Assembly: GCF_000282655.1 (NCBI RefSeq) | Contig: NZ_AKIV01000072.1 | Location: forward strand, 1-64,000 | Direction of reading: 5' to 3' | Length of the DNA: 64,000 bases | Source: Polaromonas sp. CF318 | Lineage (GTDB): Bacteria > Pseudomonadota > Gammaproteobacteria > Burkholderiales > Burkholderiaceae_C | In this document: piece after piece, positions 27,401 through 36,241 of the stretch | Numbering within the stretch: position 1 is the first letter of the stretch | Layout of the letters: each line of letters begins with the position of its first letter | Position numbers and translations under genes: made by a program | Notes under the pieces: model-generated | What the model was told of the DNA's origin: nothing | The model's input: only the letters and a program-made list of their open reading frames with translations | Databases searched by the model: none

Positions 27401-29212
27401 TCAGTGCGCGACGGTGTTGGGGGCAAAGCGCGCGGCCTTGGCGGCGGCCTTGTAGGGTTCCATGCCCACGCGGCGCAGGGTCGCGATAAAGGTTTCACCG
27501 TCCTCGCGCAGCTGGCGGTAGGTGTCCAGCACCGCTTCAATGACTTCGGGAACTTCGGCGCCGGTGAACGAGGGACCCACCACCTTGCCGGGCACCGAGG
27601 CGCCGCTCAGCGCGGAGCCGTCGGAGCCGCCCAGCGAGACCTGGTACCACTCCAGGCCGTCCTTGTCCACGCCCAGGATGCCGATGTGGCCGCTGTGGTG
27701 GTGGCCGCAGGAGTTGATGCAGCCGCTGATGTGCAGGTCGATCTCGCCCAGGTCGTGCAGTTCGTCCATGTCCTGGTAGCGCTCGGTGATGGCCTCGGCG
27801 ATGGGGATGGAGCGCGCATTGGCCAGCGAGCAGAAATCGCCGCCGGGGCAGGCGATCATGTCGGTCAGCAGGCGGACGTTGGGCTTGGCGAAACCGGCCT
27901 TGCGGGCGGCGCGCCAGAGTTCCGGCAGCTCGTCGCAGCGCACCCAGGGCAGCAGCAGGTTCTGGTCGTGCGTGACGCGCACCTCGCCGGCGCTGAACTG
28001 GTCGGCCAGGTCCGCGGCGATGTCGAGCTGGTCGGCCGTCGCGTCGCCCGGTGCCTGGCCCAGGCGCTTGAAGGAGAGGGTCACGGCGCGCAGGTCGGGG
28101 TTCTGGTGCGGTGCCACGTTGCGCTGCAGCCAGCGGCCGAACTCGATGTCGTCCTCGGCGGCGGCGCGCAGGATGTTGGCGATCTTGGCATCGGCGCTCT
28201 TGCGGTCGCAGTTGAGCGTGGGCGGCACGAAAGAAGCGGTCACACGGTCCAGTTCTTCCTGGGTGATGGTGTGCGGTGCGCCGTCGTGTTCGATGATCTG
28301 CTTGTACTCGGCCTCGACCTCGTCGATGTAGCGCTGGCCTTCGGCCTTCACCAGGATCTTGATGCGCGCCTTGTAGATGTTGTCGCGGCGGCCGTAGCGG
28401 TTGTACACGCGCACCACGGCTTCCAGGTAATTCATGATCTGGTTCCAGAGCAGGAACTCGCGTATCACCGTGCCGATGACCGGCGTGCGGCCCATGCCGC
28501 CGCCCACCAGTACCTTGAAGCCCAGCTCGCCTTCGGCATTGCGGACCAGGTGCAGGCCCACGTCGTGCCAGGCCGTGGCGGCGCGGTCTTCACGGGCGCC
28601 GCTGATGGCGATCTTGAACTTGCGCGGCAGGAAGGCGAACTCGGGATGCAGCGTGCTCCACTGGCGCAGGATTTCGCCGAAGGGCCGCGGGTCGGCGATC
28701 TCATCGACGGCGATGCCGGCGCGCTCGTCGCTGGTGATGTTGCGTATGCAGTTGCCGCTGGTCTGGATGCCGTGCATGTTGACGCTGGCCAGCAGGTCCA
28801 TCACGTCGGCCGATTTGTCCAGCGGGATCCAGTTGTACTGCACGTTCTGGCGCGTCGTGAAGTGGGCATAACCGGTCGTCAGCTTGGAGCTGACCGACAG
28901 GCCGCTTTTGAGGTTGACGGGGCCCAGCTTGTCCTGCTTGGCCTGGGCGTCGTTGAAGAGCGCGGCATTGGGCTGGTCGTATTCGCGGGCGATTTTGGCC
29001 AGCACGCGTACCTGCGCGCTCGACAGCTCGCCATAAGGCACGGCCACGCGCAGCATGGGCGCGTAACGCTGCACGTACCAGCCGTTTTGCAGGCGCAAGG
29101 GACGGAATTCGTCTTCCGGCAGCTTGCCGGCCTGCCAGCGGCTCAGCTGGTCGCGGTACTGGTTGGCGCGGGCTTTGACGAACTCGCGGTCAAATTCTGT
29201 GTATTGGTACAT
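27401..29212 (-). CDS. cysI: Sulfite (nitrite) reductase hemoprotein, siroheme/4Fe-4S
   Basis: It catalyses the six-electron reduction of sulfite to sulfide. The 603-residue protein has both ferredoxin-like half domains and the cluster ligands Cys-x5-Cys (CPGGDFC) and Cys-x3-Cys (CINSC in SGCINSCGHHHSG). The operon context with cysH, cysD, cysN argues for sulfite over nitrite. No flavoprotein subunit (CysJ) is encoded nearby, so ferredoxin, perhaps the FdxA/FNR pair at 22-24 kb, may donate electrons; that is inference. Confidence 0.94.
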   Translation of the reverse strand: MYQYTEFDREFVKARANQYRDQLSRWQAGKLPEDEFRPLRLQNGWYVQRYAPMLRVAVPYGELSSAQVRVLAKIAREYDQPNAALFNDAQAKQDKLGPVNLKSGLSVSSKLTTGYAHFTTRQNVQYNWIPLDKSADVMDLLASVNMHGIQTSGNCIRNITSDERAGIAVDEIADPRPFGEILRQWSTLHPEFAFLPRKFKIAISGAREDRAATAWHDVGLHLVRNAEGELGFKVLVGGGMGRTPVIGTVIREFLLWNQIMNYLEAVVRVYNRYGRRDNIYKARIKILVKAEGQRYIDEVEAEYKQIIEHDGAPHTITQEELDRVTASFVPPTLNCDRKSADAKIANILRAAAEDDIEFGRWLQRNVAPHQNPDLRAVTLSFKRLGQAPGDATADQLDIAADLADQFSAGEVRVTHDQNLLLPWVRCDELPELWRAARKAGFAKPNVRLLTDMIACPGGDFCSLANARSIPIAEAITERYQDMDELHDLGEIDLHISGCINSCGHHHSGHIGILGVDKDGLEWYQVSLGGSDGSALSGASVPGKVVGPSFTGAEVPEVIEAVLDTYRQLREDGETFIATLRRVGMEPYKAAAKAARFAPNTVAH

Positions 29213-29267
29213 GGCTGTCGGGATTCAAACGTGGGATTTTTTTATAAGGAAAGCGGCTTGCTGCCGG
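29213..29267 (-). promoter_or_regulatory. AT-rich element upstream of cysI
   Basis: The 55-base gap between the TauE-like gene and cysI contains, on the minus strand, CCTTATAAAAAAATCC, an AT block contrasting with GC-rich flanks. A related CTTATAAAAAC occurs ahead of the TauE-like gene. It may be a CysB-type (LysR family) site or a -10 region. Confidence 0.4.
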
Positions 29268-30059
29268 TCAGATCGAGATCAGTTTCACGCCGGCATAGGC
29301 CAGCAGCACCGAGAGCAGCGAGCGGATCACGCGATCCGGCGTCTTGTGCACCAGGTGCGAGCCCAGCCAGATGCCGGGCAGGGAGCCGGCCAGCAGCTTG
29401 ATCAGCAGCGACCAGTCGACCGAACCGATGGAGGCGTGGCCCAGGCCCGCGACCAGGGTCAGCGGCACGGCATGGGCGATGTCGGCCGCCACGATGCGCG
29501 GCAGCGGCAGGGTGGGGTACAGCAGCATCAGCACGATCACGCCGATGGCGCCCGCGCCCACGGAAGTCAGGGTGACCAGCGTGCCTATGACCGCGCCGAA
29601 CAGCAGCGGCAGCGACCAGTGGCGCGCGCGCGTGGCCTGGACGATTGCTTCGGGGGCGATGCTGGTGGGGGCGGCTTTTCCGCGCAGCACCTTGTAGAAG
29701 GTGGCGCCGGCCGTCAGCAGCAGCGCCAGGCCCAGGGTGGTCGTCATGATGGTCTGGGTCGCCGGGTTGGCGGGGCCCAGGCGCTGCAACATATAAAGCG
29801 TGGCCAGCGAGGCCGGGATGCTGCCGGCGGCGGTCTGGCCGACGATTTTCCAGTCGACCGCGCGGGCACGCGCCAGGCTCACGGTCCCGCCCATCTTGGT
29901 AAAGGCGGCGAACAGCAGGTCGGTGCCTATGGCCAGGTGCGGCTTGATGCCGAAAAAGAAGATCAGCAGCGGCGTCATCAGCGAGCCGCCGCCCACACCG
30001 GTCAGGCCCACCACCAAACCCACGGCAAAGCCGGCAAATACAAAGGCAAATTCATGCAT
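29268..30059 (-). CDS. TauE/SafE family sulfite/anion exporter
   Basis: A 263-residue integral membrane protein with about eight hydrophobic segments and the family signature GFAVGLVVGLTGVGGGSLMTPLLIFFFGIKP at the N-terminus, repeated in the second half (VTLTSVGAGAIGVIVLMLL). Members move sulfite, sulfoacetate or other anions. Its position as the first gene of the cysI-DUF934-cysH-cysD-cysN row suggests a sulfite or sulfate transport role in assimilation. Confidence 0.9.
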   Translation of the reverse strand: MHEFAFVFAGFAVGLVVGLTGVGGGSLMTPLLIFFFGIKPHLAIGTDLLFAAFTKMGGTVSLARARAVDWKIVGQTAAGSIPASLATLYMLQRLGPANPATQTIMTTTLGLALLLTAGATFYKVLRGKAAPTSIAPEAIVQATRARHWSLPLLFGAVIGTLVTLTSVGAGAIGVIVLMLLYPTLPLPRIVAADIAHAVPLTLVAGLGHASIGSVDWSLLIKLLAGSLPGIWLGSHLVHKTPDRVIRSLLSVLLAYAGVKLISI

Positions 30060-30079
30060 GCCGGAAAATGTAAGTGTGC

Positions 30080-30135
30080 AGCTTATAAAAACAAACTACA
30101 CATTTGTTCTGCCGTTATCTGGATAAGCTTATTCG
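30080..30135. promoter_or_regulatory. Cluster of TTAT/ATAA half-sites between TauE-like gene and binding protein gene
   Basis: CTTATAAAAAC at 30082-30092, then TTATC (30115-30119), GATAA (30122-30126), and the perfect palindrome ATAAGCTTAT (30123-30132) followed by TC. Such dyads fit a LysR-type regulator site. CysB of enterics binds TTAT/ATAA-rich dyads, so this is a reasonable CysB candidate for the minus-strand cys operon. Confidence 0.4.
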
Positions 30136-30313
30136 CCAGCAAATATGCGGATTTCAGGGCGATTTCGGCCGCTGTCTGCTTAAAGAAAATCCACAATCGC
30201 GCATCCGGGCACCTCGCATCCACAATGCGCTGGTACAGTCCCTGCTTTTCCCGGCTGGCCACCCCGATCGCGCCGGCTTGATGGAACGAATCGCCTACTT
30301 TTTGGAGAAAACC

Positions 30314-31534
30314 GTGAAATTTGCAAAATCCGTCCTGCTGGGCGGTTTGTTTCTGGCATCGGCGGCCGGCCTGGCGCTGGCGCAGGGCGGCTCGAAAACG
30401 CCCGTCAAGATCGGCGAAATCAACAGCTATTCGACCATCCCCCAGTTCACCCAGCCCTACCGCCAGGGCTGGCAGCTCGCCGTGGAAGAGATCAACGTCA
30501 CCGGCGGCCTGCTGGGCCGCAAGGTCGAGGTCATCGCCCGCGACGACGCCGGCAAGCCCGAAGAGGCCTTGCGCCACGCGATCGAGTTGACTTCCAAGGA
30601 AAAGGTCGACGTGCTGGCCGGCGGTTTCCTGTCCAACGTCGGGCTGGCGCTGGCCGACCATGCCCAGAAGAACAAAAAGGTGTTTATCGCCAGCGAGCCG
30701 CTGACCGATGCGCTGATCTGGGATAAGGGCAACCGCTACACCTTCCGCCTGCGCCCCGGTACTTATATGCAGGCCGCCATGCTGGTCGAGGAGGCCGCCA
30801 GGCTGCCGGCCAAACGCTGGGCCGTGATCGCCCCCAACTATGAATACGGCACCAGCGCCGTGGCCGCCTTCAAGGAGCTGCTCAAGGCCAGGCGCCCCGA
30901 CGTGGAGTTCGTCGGCGAGCAGTGGCCCGCGCTCGGCAAGCTCGATGCCGGTACCACGCTGCAAGCCATCATGCAGAGCAAGCCCGACGCCATCTTCAAC
31001 GTGACCTTCGGCGCCGACCTGGCCAAGCTGGTGCGCGAAGGCAACCAGCGCGGCATCTTCCCCAGGACACCCGTGGTGTCGCTGCTGTCGGGCGAGCCCG
31101 AGTACCTGGATGTGCTGAAAGACGAAACGCCCAAGGGCTGGATCGTGACCGGCTACCCCTGGGACCAGATCGACTCGCGCGAGCACGCCAGCTTCGCCGC
31201 CAACTACTACCGCCGTTTCAACGAATACCCCAAGGTCGGCTCGGTTGTGGGTTATGCCACCATGCAGGCGATTTTCGCCGCCATCAGGAAGGCCAATTCC
31301 ACCGACAGCGAGAAGCTGGTCGCGGCGCTGCGCGGCCTGAAGTTCTCCACCCCCTTCGGCCCGGCCGAATTCCGCGCCATCGACCACCAGTCCACCATGG
31401 GCGCCTATGTGGGCAAGCTGGACCTGCGCGGCAACAAGGGCACCATGGTGCAGTGGCGCTATGCCGACGGCAAGGCCTATCTGCCGCCGGACGACTATGT
31501 CAAGGCCCGCCGCCCGGCCGCGGCCATGAAGTGA
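30314..31534 (+). CDS. ABC transporter substrate-binding protein, branched-chain amino acid/amide type
   Basis: A 406-residue periplasmic binding protein of the Leu/Ile/Val-BP family (type I fold). The GTG at 30314 is chosen because TGGAG lies six bases upstream and it directly opens a signal peptide (KFAKSVLLGGLFLAS..ALAQ); an ATG at 30281 would add residues ahead of the signal. Family features include IGEINSYSTIPQFTQPYRQGWQLAVEEIN and NYEYGTSAV. No permease or ATPase genes follow, so it is an orphan receptor here; ligand unknown. Confidence 0.85.
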   Translation: MKFAKSVLLGGLFLASAAGLALAQGGSKTPVKIGEINSYSTIPQFTQPYRQGWQLAVEEINVTGGLLGRKVEVIARDDAGKPEEALRHAIELTSKEKVDVLAGGFLSNVGLALADHAQKNKKVFIASEPLTDALIWDKGNRYTFRLRPGTYMQAAMLVEEAARLPAKRWAVIAPNYEYGTSAVAAFKELLKARRPDVEFVGEQWPALGKLDAGTTLQAIMQSKPDAIFNVTFGADLAKLVREGNQRGIFPRTPVVSLLSGEPEYLDVLKDETPKGWIVTGYPWDQIDSREHASFAANYYRRFNEYPKVGSVVGYATMQAIFAAIRKANSTDSEKLVAALRGLKFSTPFGPAEFRAIDHQSTMGAYVGKLDLRGNKGTMVQWRYADGKAYLPPDDYVKARRPAAAMK

Positions 31535-31600
31535 CCTTTTGGCAACGAGCGTCAATTTCATGGGGAAAGGCCTGCCGAATCCCCGCATAATCGGGCCCAC

Positions 31601-32449
31601 ATGACGAATACGGGTGGTGAGGCTGTCAAGCGGATATTTGTAAAAGTGTTCGGGTTTGATGACGTGGAACGTCACGCCCTGAACACGGTGTTTCGCCTGT
31701 CCGAAACCCGGCCCACGGCCTATGCGCTGTGGACCGCGGCCGCGCCCGAAGAAGCCGAGCTGGCCCTGATAGACGGCGACAGCTGGGAGGCCGCGATCGA
31801 GCTGGCCAATCCCGCCCATGACGATCTCAAACTGGTCTGGATAGGCGACAACGCGCCGTCCCGGGCCCGCCTGGCGATCAAGCGCCCGCTGCAATGGGCC
31901 GCCGTGATTGAAGGCATGGATGCCTTGCTGGAGGCCGAGCACCCCCAGGCCGCCGGCAAGCCGGCGGAACCCGAACTCGACCTGGACCTGCTCTCCGAGT
32001 CAGGCGCGGTGCTGGACCTGGACCTCGACTTTGATTCCCAAGCCCCCACCGCGCCTTCGCCGCTGCAGGAGCCCGCAGCCGAAGCCGAGCAGGCCCAGGT
32101 GCTGGTGGTGGACGCCGACCGCGATGCGCGCCTCTACCTGCGCGCCCGCCTGGCCATGGCCGGCCGGCTGATCGTGGACGAGGCCGCCAGCGGTACCGAA
32201 GCGCTCAAGCTCATGGACACACGGCTTTACAAACTGGTGATCCTCGACATGGACCTGCCCGACATTGATGGCTGGGAGATGGTTAAGCGCGTGGAGGCCT
32301 CGCGCCCGCACATCGAATTCCTGATCCTGACCGGCAGCAAGCTGACGCCGCTGGACGCGGTGCGCGGCTGGTTTGCCGGCGCGCGCGGCAGCCTGCGCAA
32401 ACCCCTGCATCCCGGAAAACTCAAGTATCTGCTGCGCAGCGTGAGCTGA
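31601..32449 (+). CDS. Response regulator with degenerate N-terminal and intact C-terminal receiver domain
   Basis: A 282-residue protein. Residues 165-282 form a complete receiver: acidic pair around Asp171, phosphoacceptor Asp216 in VILDMDLPDIDG, Thr244 and Lys267. Residues 10-110 look like a second, degenerate receiver (LALIDGD, VWIGDNA, KRPLQWAAVIE) lacking the phosphoacceptor context. They are joined by an acidic linker (LDLDLLSESGAVLDLDLDFD). No DNA-binding or enzymatic output domain follows. No kinase is adjacent. It converges on mnmC with only three bases between stops. Confidence 0.85.
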   Translation: MTNTGGEAVKRIFVKVFGFDDVERHALNTVFRLSETRPTAYALWTAAAPEEAELALIDGDSWEAAIELANPAHDDLKLVWIGDNAPSRARLAIKRPLQWAAVIEGMDALLEAEHPQAAGKPAEPELDLDLLSESGAVLDLDLDFDSQAPTAPSPLQEPAAEAEQAQVLVVDADRDARLYLRARLAMAGRLIVDEAASGTEALKLMDTRLYKLVILDMDLPDIDGWEMVKRVEASRPHIEFLILTGSKLTPLDAVRGWFAGARGSLRKPLHPGKLKYLLRSVS

Positions 32450-32452
32450 GCT

Positions 32453-34345
32453 TTAAGCGGCTGGTACGCGTTGCGGCGCCAGGGCATCGGCCAGGCGCTG
32501 CTCCAACGGCAGGGGCTCGGCGTGCAGCCGGGCCGCCAGCAACTCCCCGCACAGCGCGGCAAAACTCAGCCCGCGCGAACCCATGCCGCTGCAAACCCAC
32601 AAGCCGGCCGCCAGCGGCCCCAGCATGGGCAGGCGGCTGGGCGTCGCGCAGCGCACGCCGGCCCAGCTTTGAACCTGCCCGGCCTCAAACTGCGCGGCCA
32701 GCGCGCGCGCCGTCTCGGGCAGCAGGGTTTGCAGCCGGCTGAAATTGTGCCGGTCGTCCTCGGGCCGGATCTCCGCTTGCGTGTTGTCGCGTTCAAAGCT
32801 GGAGCCCATGACCCAGGCCAGGCCGCCGGCCGCGCCGGCCAGGGGCACGGCGGGCGCCAGGCTGCCGTGGCCGTTCACCGGGAAAGCGGGCAGGGCGCCG
32901 GCCGTGCCGGGCTCATGCCGGCCCCAGCTGACCTGGCCGCGTATGGCCTGCAGCGCGAGCTCATCGGTATTTTCCGTCTCGGCGCAGGTTGCCAGCGCGC
33001 GGCTCGCATACCCAGCCGCCAGCACCACAAGTTCGGCGCGCGCCAGCTCCCGGCCCTGCGCATCCCAAACCTGCCACTGGCCTGAGGCCTGGCTCAGCCG
33101 GCTCACAGCCGACCGGCCCTGCGATAACACGCCCGGCGCGGCCAGCCAGGCCTCGACCAGGGCTGCCGGCCGGACCCAGCCGGCGCGCGCATGCCATAGC
33201 GCGGGCGCATCCGGCGGCAGGCCGCAGTGCGCGAGCTGGGCGGCCTGCGCCGGGCGGCTCCAGTCGCCCGCCGCGTCGGCCCAGTCCGTTTGCCATGTTT
33301 CCGGCCGTTTGCGCGGGTGCTCCACCGCATGCTCCAGCACGCCGGTGCGGCCCCAGTCACCGGCTTGCAGCAAGGCCTCGGCCTGCTGCAGCATGGCGCG
33401 TATGCCGTGGCGCGACAGGCGCGAGAGCGGGTTGTCGTCGGGCGAGACGTGCGGCGCCAGCAAGCCGGCCGGCAGGCCGGAGGCACCGGCGGCCGGCTCT
33501 TCGGCCGCGTCGAGCACCGTGACCCGCCAGCCGCGGCGCGCCAGGCTGGCCGCCACGGCCGCACCGGCCAGGCCCGCGCCCACCACCACACAGGTGCCTG
33601 GGTCGCGGCGCGCTGGCGGCGGCTGGGCTTTTTTGGGTTCCCAGGCCGGGTTGAACTCGCCCTGCAGGTTGTCGCGCTTGGGCGGTATGCCCGGCACTTT
33701 TTTAACGACAAAGCCGGATTGGGCGAGCCCGTCGCGCACGCTGCGCGCGATGGTCCAGGTGGCCACCCGTGTGCCGCGCCGGCAGCAGCGCGCCACCGCC
33801 TTGAAGGTGTGCACATCCCAGATGTCGGGGTTGCGCTGCGGGCTGAAGCCGTCCAGGTAGACCGAATCGGCCTCGAAAGAATGCTCCCGCAGCATGGCTT
33901 TGGCGTCGCCTATGCACAGCGTCAGCAAGACCCGGCCGCCCTCAAACACCAGCCGGTGAAAGCCCGGCAGCAGGCCCCAGAACTGGGCCTGCAATTGTTC
34001 GGCCAGGGGGATCAGTTCGGGATGGGTCTGGGCGCCGCGCAGCACGTCGGCCGCGCTGGCCGGAAAGGCCTCGGTCGAGACGAAATGCAGAAGGTGGGGG
34101 CGCTGCGGGTCGGCCTTCCAGGCGGCCCAGGTCACGAGGAAATTCAGGCCCAGGCCGAAACCGGTTTCCAGCACCGTCCATTGCGGCTGGCCGGCCCACG
34201 CCCCGGGCAGGCCGCAGCCCTTGAGAAAGACTTCTTTCGCCTGGTCCAGCCCGCCCAGTTCGCTGCGGTAGCGGTCGCCGAAACGCGGGCTGAAGGGGCT
34301 GCCGCCGGCCGTGCCGTCGTCCAGCCACTCAATCACTTCAGCCAT
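32453..34345 (-). CDS. mnmC: Bifunctional tRNA mnm5s2U34 biosynthesis protein MnmC
   Basis: It completes 5-methylaminomethyl-2-thiouridine at the tRNA wobble position: a C-terminal FAD oxidase removes the carboxymethyl group and an N-terminal SAM methyltransferase methylates the amine. In 630 residues the methyltransferase part (about 1-240) has ETGFGLGLNFLVTW and VYLDGFSPQRNPDIWD; the FAD domain starts at about 255 with CVVVGAGLAGAAVAASLARRGW. The ATG at 34345 is preferred to an upstream TTG because MAEVIEW fits the family start. Confidence 0.93.
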   Translation of the reverse strand: MAEVIEWLDDGTAGGSPFSPRFGDRYRSELGGLDQAKEVFLKGCGLPGAWAGQPQWTVLETGFGLGLNFLVTWAAWKADPQRPHLLHFVSTEAFPASAADVLRGAQTHPELIPLAEQLQAQFWGLLPGFHRLVFEGGRVLLTLCIGDAKAMLREHSFEADSVYLDGFSPQRNPDIWDVHTFKAVARCCRRGTRVATWTIARSVRDGLAQSGFVVKKVPGIPPKRDNLQGEFNPAWEPKKAQPPPARRDPGTCVVVGAGLAGAAVAASLARRGWRVTVLDAAEEPAAGASGLPAGLLAPHVSPDDNPLSRLSRHGIRAMLQQAEALLQAGDWGRTGVLEHAVEHPRKRPETWQTDWADAAGDWSRPAQAAQLAHCGLPPDAPALWHARAGWVRPAALVEAWLAAPGVLSQGRSAVSRLSQASGQWQVWDAQGRELARAELVVLAAGYASRALATCAETENTDELALQAIRGQVSWGRHEPGTAGALPAFPVNGHGSLAPAVPLAGAAGGLAWVMGSSFERDNTQAEIRPEDDRHNFSRLQTLLPETARALAAQFEAGQVQSWAGVRCATPSRLPMLGPLAAGLWVCSGMGSRGLSFAALCGELLAARLHAEPLPLEQRLADALAPQRVPAA

Positions 34346-34391
34346 GGCAGACCAGCGCAAGGTTCATATTAGTGACAGGTGTGTGGGCCCC

Positions 34392-34466
34392 AATTTCAAG
34401 CCAGCCGGGGCCGCGGAACCGGCTTTGCCGGGCCGCAGGGGGGCAGCAGAGTACGCGAAGCGACAA
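34392..34466 (-). repeat. GC-rich dispersed intergenic repeat, copy B (inverted)
   Basis: GGCCGCGGAACCGGCTTTGC..GGGCCGCAGGGGGGCAGC is the reverse complement of the core of copy A at 1-66, with T/G variation in the loop. It occupies the gap between mnmC and the yggX gene. Confidence 0.7.
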
Positions 34467-34477
34467 GCGTGGGGGCC

Positions 34478-34750
34478 TTATTGGCTGGGAGGCACGTAAC
34501 CCTGGACGGCGTCGGCGCCGTCCCCAAAAAAATGCTTTTCCATCTGGCGCGCCAGGTACTGGCGGGCGCGGGCGTCGGCCAGGTTCAGGCGGTTCTCATT
34601 GACCAGCATGGTTTGCTGCTTCATCCAGTCCGCCCAAGCCTCCTTGCTGACTTCATCCCAGATGCGTTTGCCCAGGGGGCCGGGGTAGGGGGGGAAATCC
34701 AGGCCTTCGGCTTCTTTACCGAGCTTGATGCATTTGACGAGGCGTGCCAT
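34478..34750 (-). CDS. yggX: Fe(2+)-trafficking / oxidative damage protection protein YggX
   Basis: A 90-residue protein with the family pattern: N-terminal [27 protein letters not shown] containing the conserved Cys7, [26 protein letters not shown], and [15 protein letters not shown]. It protects labile Fe-S clusters and influences iron handling. It is a stand-alone gene between repeats and the sbp promoter region. Confidence 0.95.
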   Translation of the reverse strand: MARLVKCIKLGKEAEGLDFPPYPGPLGKRIWDEVSKEAWADWMKQQTMLVNENRLNLADARARQYLARQMEKHFFGDGADAVQGYVPPSQ

Positions 34751-34828
34751 GGCGAGGGTTCTTTCGTGTATCGGGGGGATCTAAAAAGGCAATCCAGGGG
34801 CCCCAAAGGGTGTCCAAGGATAAATACA

Positions 34829-34852
34829 GAATAAAGAACTGAGTTTTTATTC
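34829..34852 (+). promoter_or_regulatory. Dyad GAATAAA-N10-TTTATTC upstream of sbp
   Basis: GAATAAA (34829-34835) and TTTATTC (34846-34852) are perfect inverted copies, about 77 bases before the sbp start. The AT-rich dyad resembles LysR-type (CysB) recognition sequences and occurs before a sulfate uptake gene. Confidence 0.5.
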
Positions 34853-34928
34853 GTTCCGGTTTTCTAAGGCTGCTTCCAGAATCCATTTTGTCTGCATTTA
34901 CACGCATTTTCTGGAAAAGAGAGCAACC

Positions 34929-35978
34929 ATGACTTCACGCCGCAACTTTATCAATGTTTCCACCCGCACGGCCGCCGCCCTGGGTTTGGGTTTGACGCTG
35001 GCAGGGTCACTGCTGACGGCCCAAGCCCAGCAGCCGCCCAAGCCGCCCGTCACGCTGCTGAACGTGTCCTACGACCCGACCCGCGAGCTTTACGTCGAGT
35101 ACAACGCCGCCTTCATCAAATACTGGAAGGCCAAGACCGGCCAGGACGTGACCATCAAGCAGTCGCACGGTGGATCCGGCAAGCAGGCGCGCTCCATCAT
35201 TGACGGCCTGGATGCCGACGTCGCCACCCTGGCCCTGGCCGGCGACACCGACGCGCTGGTCAAGAACGGCGGCTGGCTGTCCGCCGACTGGCAAAAGAAG
35301 CTGCCGCACAACTCCTCACCCTATACCTCCACCATTGTGCTGGCCGTGCGCCAGGGCAATCCCAAGGGCATCAAGGACTGGGACGACCTCATCAAGCCCG
35401 GCATCAATGTGATCACGCCCAACCCCAAGACCTCGGGCGGCGCCCGCTGGAACTACCTGGCCGCCTGGGAATTCGCCAAGCGCAAATACGGCAGCGACGC
35501 CAAGGCCAAGGAGTTTGTCGCCAAGCTCTACGGCAATGTCTCGGTGCTGGACACCGGCGCCCGCGGCTCCACCATCACCTTTGCCCAGCGCGCCCAGGGC
35601 GACGTGCTGATCGCCTGGGAAAACGAGGCCTTCCTGCTGGAAAAGGAATTCGGCGCCAAGTTCGACGTGGTCGTGCCCTCGCTGAGCATCCTGGCCGAAC
35701 CGGCCGTCGCCGTGGTCGACAAGAACGTGGACAAAAAGGGCACGCGCGCCGTGGCCGAGGAATACCTGAAGTACCTCTATTCCGAAGAAGGCCAGGACAT
35801 CGCCGGCAAAAACTTCTACCGCCCGGCCGTCTCGCAAAAAGCCATTGCCAAATACGCCAGGCAATTTCCCAAACTGAACCTGTTCACCATAGACCAGGCC
35901 TTTGGCGGCTGGACCAAGGCTGACAAGGAGCACTTCGCCGACGGCGGCTCCTTCGACCAGATCTATACAAGAAAGTAA
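34929..35978 (+). CDS. sbp: Sulfate/thiosulfate-binding periplasmic protein
   Basis: A 349-residue solute receptor for the CysTWA sulfate importer. Signal peptide about 1-33 (ending TAQAQ). Conserved sulfate-binding parts include [62 protein letters not shown] and [18 protein letters not shown] precedes the ATG. The cysT/cysW/cysA genes are not in the window on either side, so it is separated from its transporter. Confidence 0.93.
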   Translation: MTSRRNFINVSTRTAAALGLGLTLAGSLLTAQAQQPPKPPVTLLNVSYDPTRELYVEYNAAFIKYWKAKTGQDVTIKQSHGGSGKQARSIIDGLDADVATLALAGDTDALVKNGGWLSADWQKKLPHNSSPYTSTIVLAVRQGNPKGIKDWDDLIKPGINVITPNPKTSGGARWNYLAAWEFAKRKYGSDAKAKEFVAKLYGNVSVLDTGARGSTITFAQRAQGDVLIAWENEAFLLEKEFGAKFDVVVPSLSILAEPAVAVVDKNVDKKGTRAVAEEYLKYLYSEEGQDIAGKNFYRPAVSQKAIAKYARQFPKLNLFTIDQAFGGWTKADKEHFADGGSFDQIYTRK

Positions 35979-35982
35979 GTAA

Positions 35983-36068
35983 CCCCCCGAAGCGGCCTCT
36001 GGCCGCCTCCCCCCAGGGGGCGCCCGCTGCGGCCCGGCGAAGCCGGTTCCGCGCCGGCACTGGTAGGG
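35983..36068 (+). repeat. GC-rich dispersed intergenic repeat, copy C
   Basis: C-rich and G-rich blocks (CCTCCCCCCAGGGGGCG) followed by the core GCGGCCCGGCGAAGCCGG-TTCCGCG at about 36029-36053, matching copies A and B. It starts right after the sbp stop codon. Confidence 0.7.
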
Positions 36069-36071
36069 AAC

Positions 36072-36194
36072 GAGCCGTCACATTCGAAAAAAAAGATCCT
36101 GGACCGCGTGCTGCAGCAGCCCGGCGAGGCGATCTCGCCCAGCGAACCGCTATGGCCCAACACCCCGGTGCACGGCGTGCGCTGGGCGGTTTGA
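36072..36194 (+). pseudogene. Possible 3' remnant of a protein-coding gene
   Basis: In one frame the sequence reads ...KKKILDRVLQQPGEAISPSEP... and ends HGVRWAV before a TGA at about 36192-36194. It looks protein-like (charged helix then proline-rich turn) but has no start codon; upstream the frame runs into repeat copy C. It could be the truncated end of a gene disrupted by the repeat. I cannot identify the parent family. Confidence 0.3.
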
Positions 36195-36241
36195 ACTTTA
36201 CTTGTTCAACGATTCTTTCACCAAGTTCCAGGAGAACCTTT

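Noticed and set aside
27404..29401. Plus-strand frame of 665 codons opposite cysI
   Set aside because: Antisense to a conserved sulfite reductase with intact cluster motifs; composition His/Gly/Ala/Val-rich as expected of a shadow.
30083..31942. Minus-strand frame of 619 codons opposite the binding protein gene
   Set aside because: Shadow frame; the plus strand has a signal peptide, ribosome site and family motifs.
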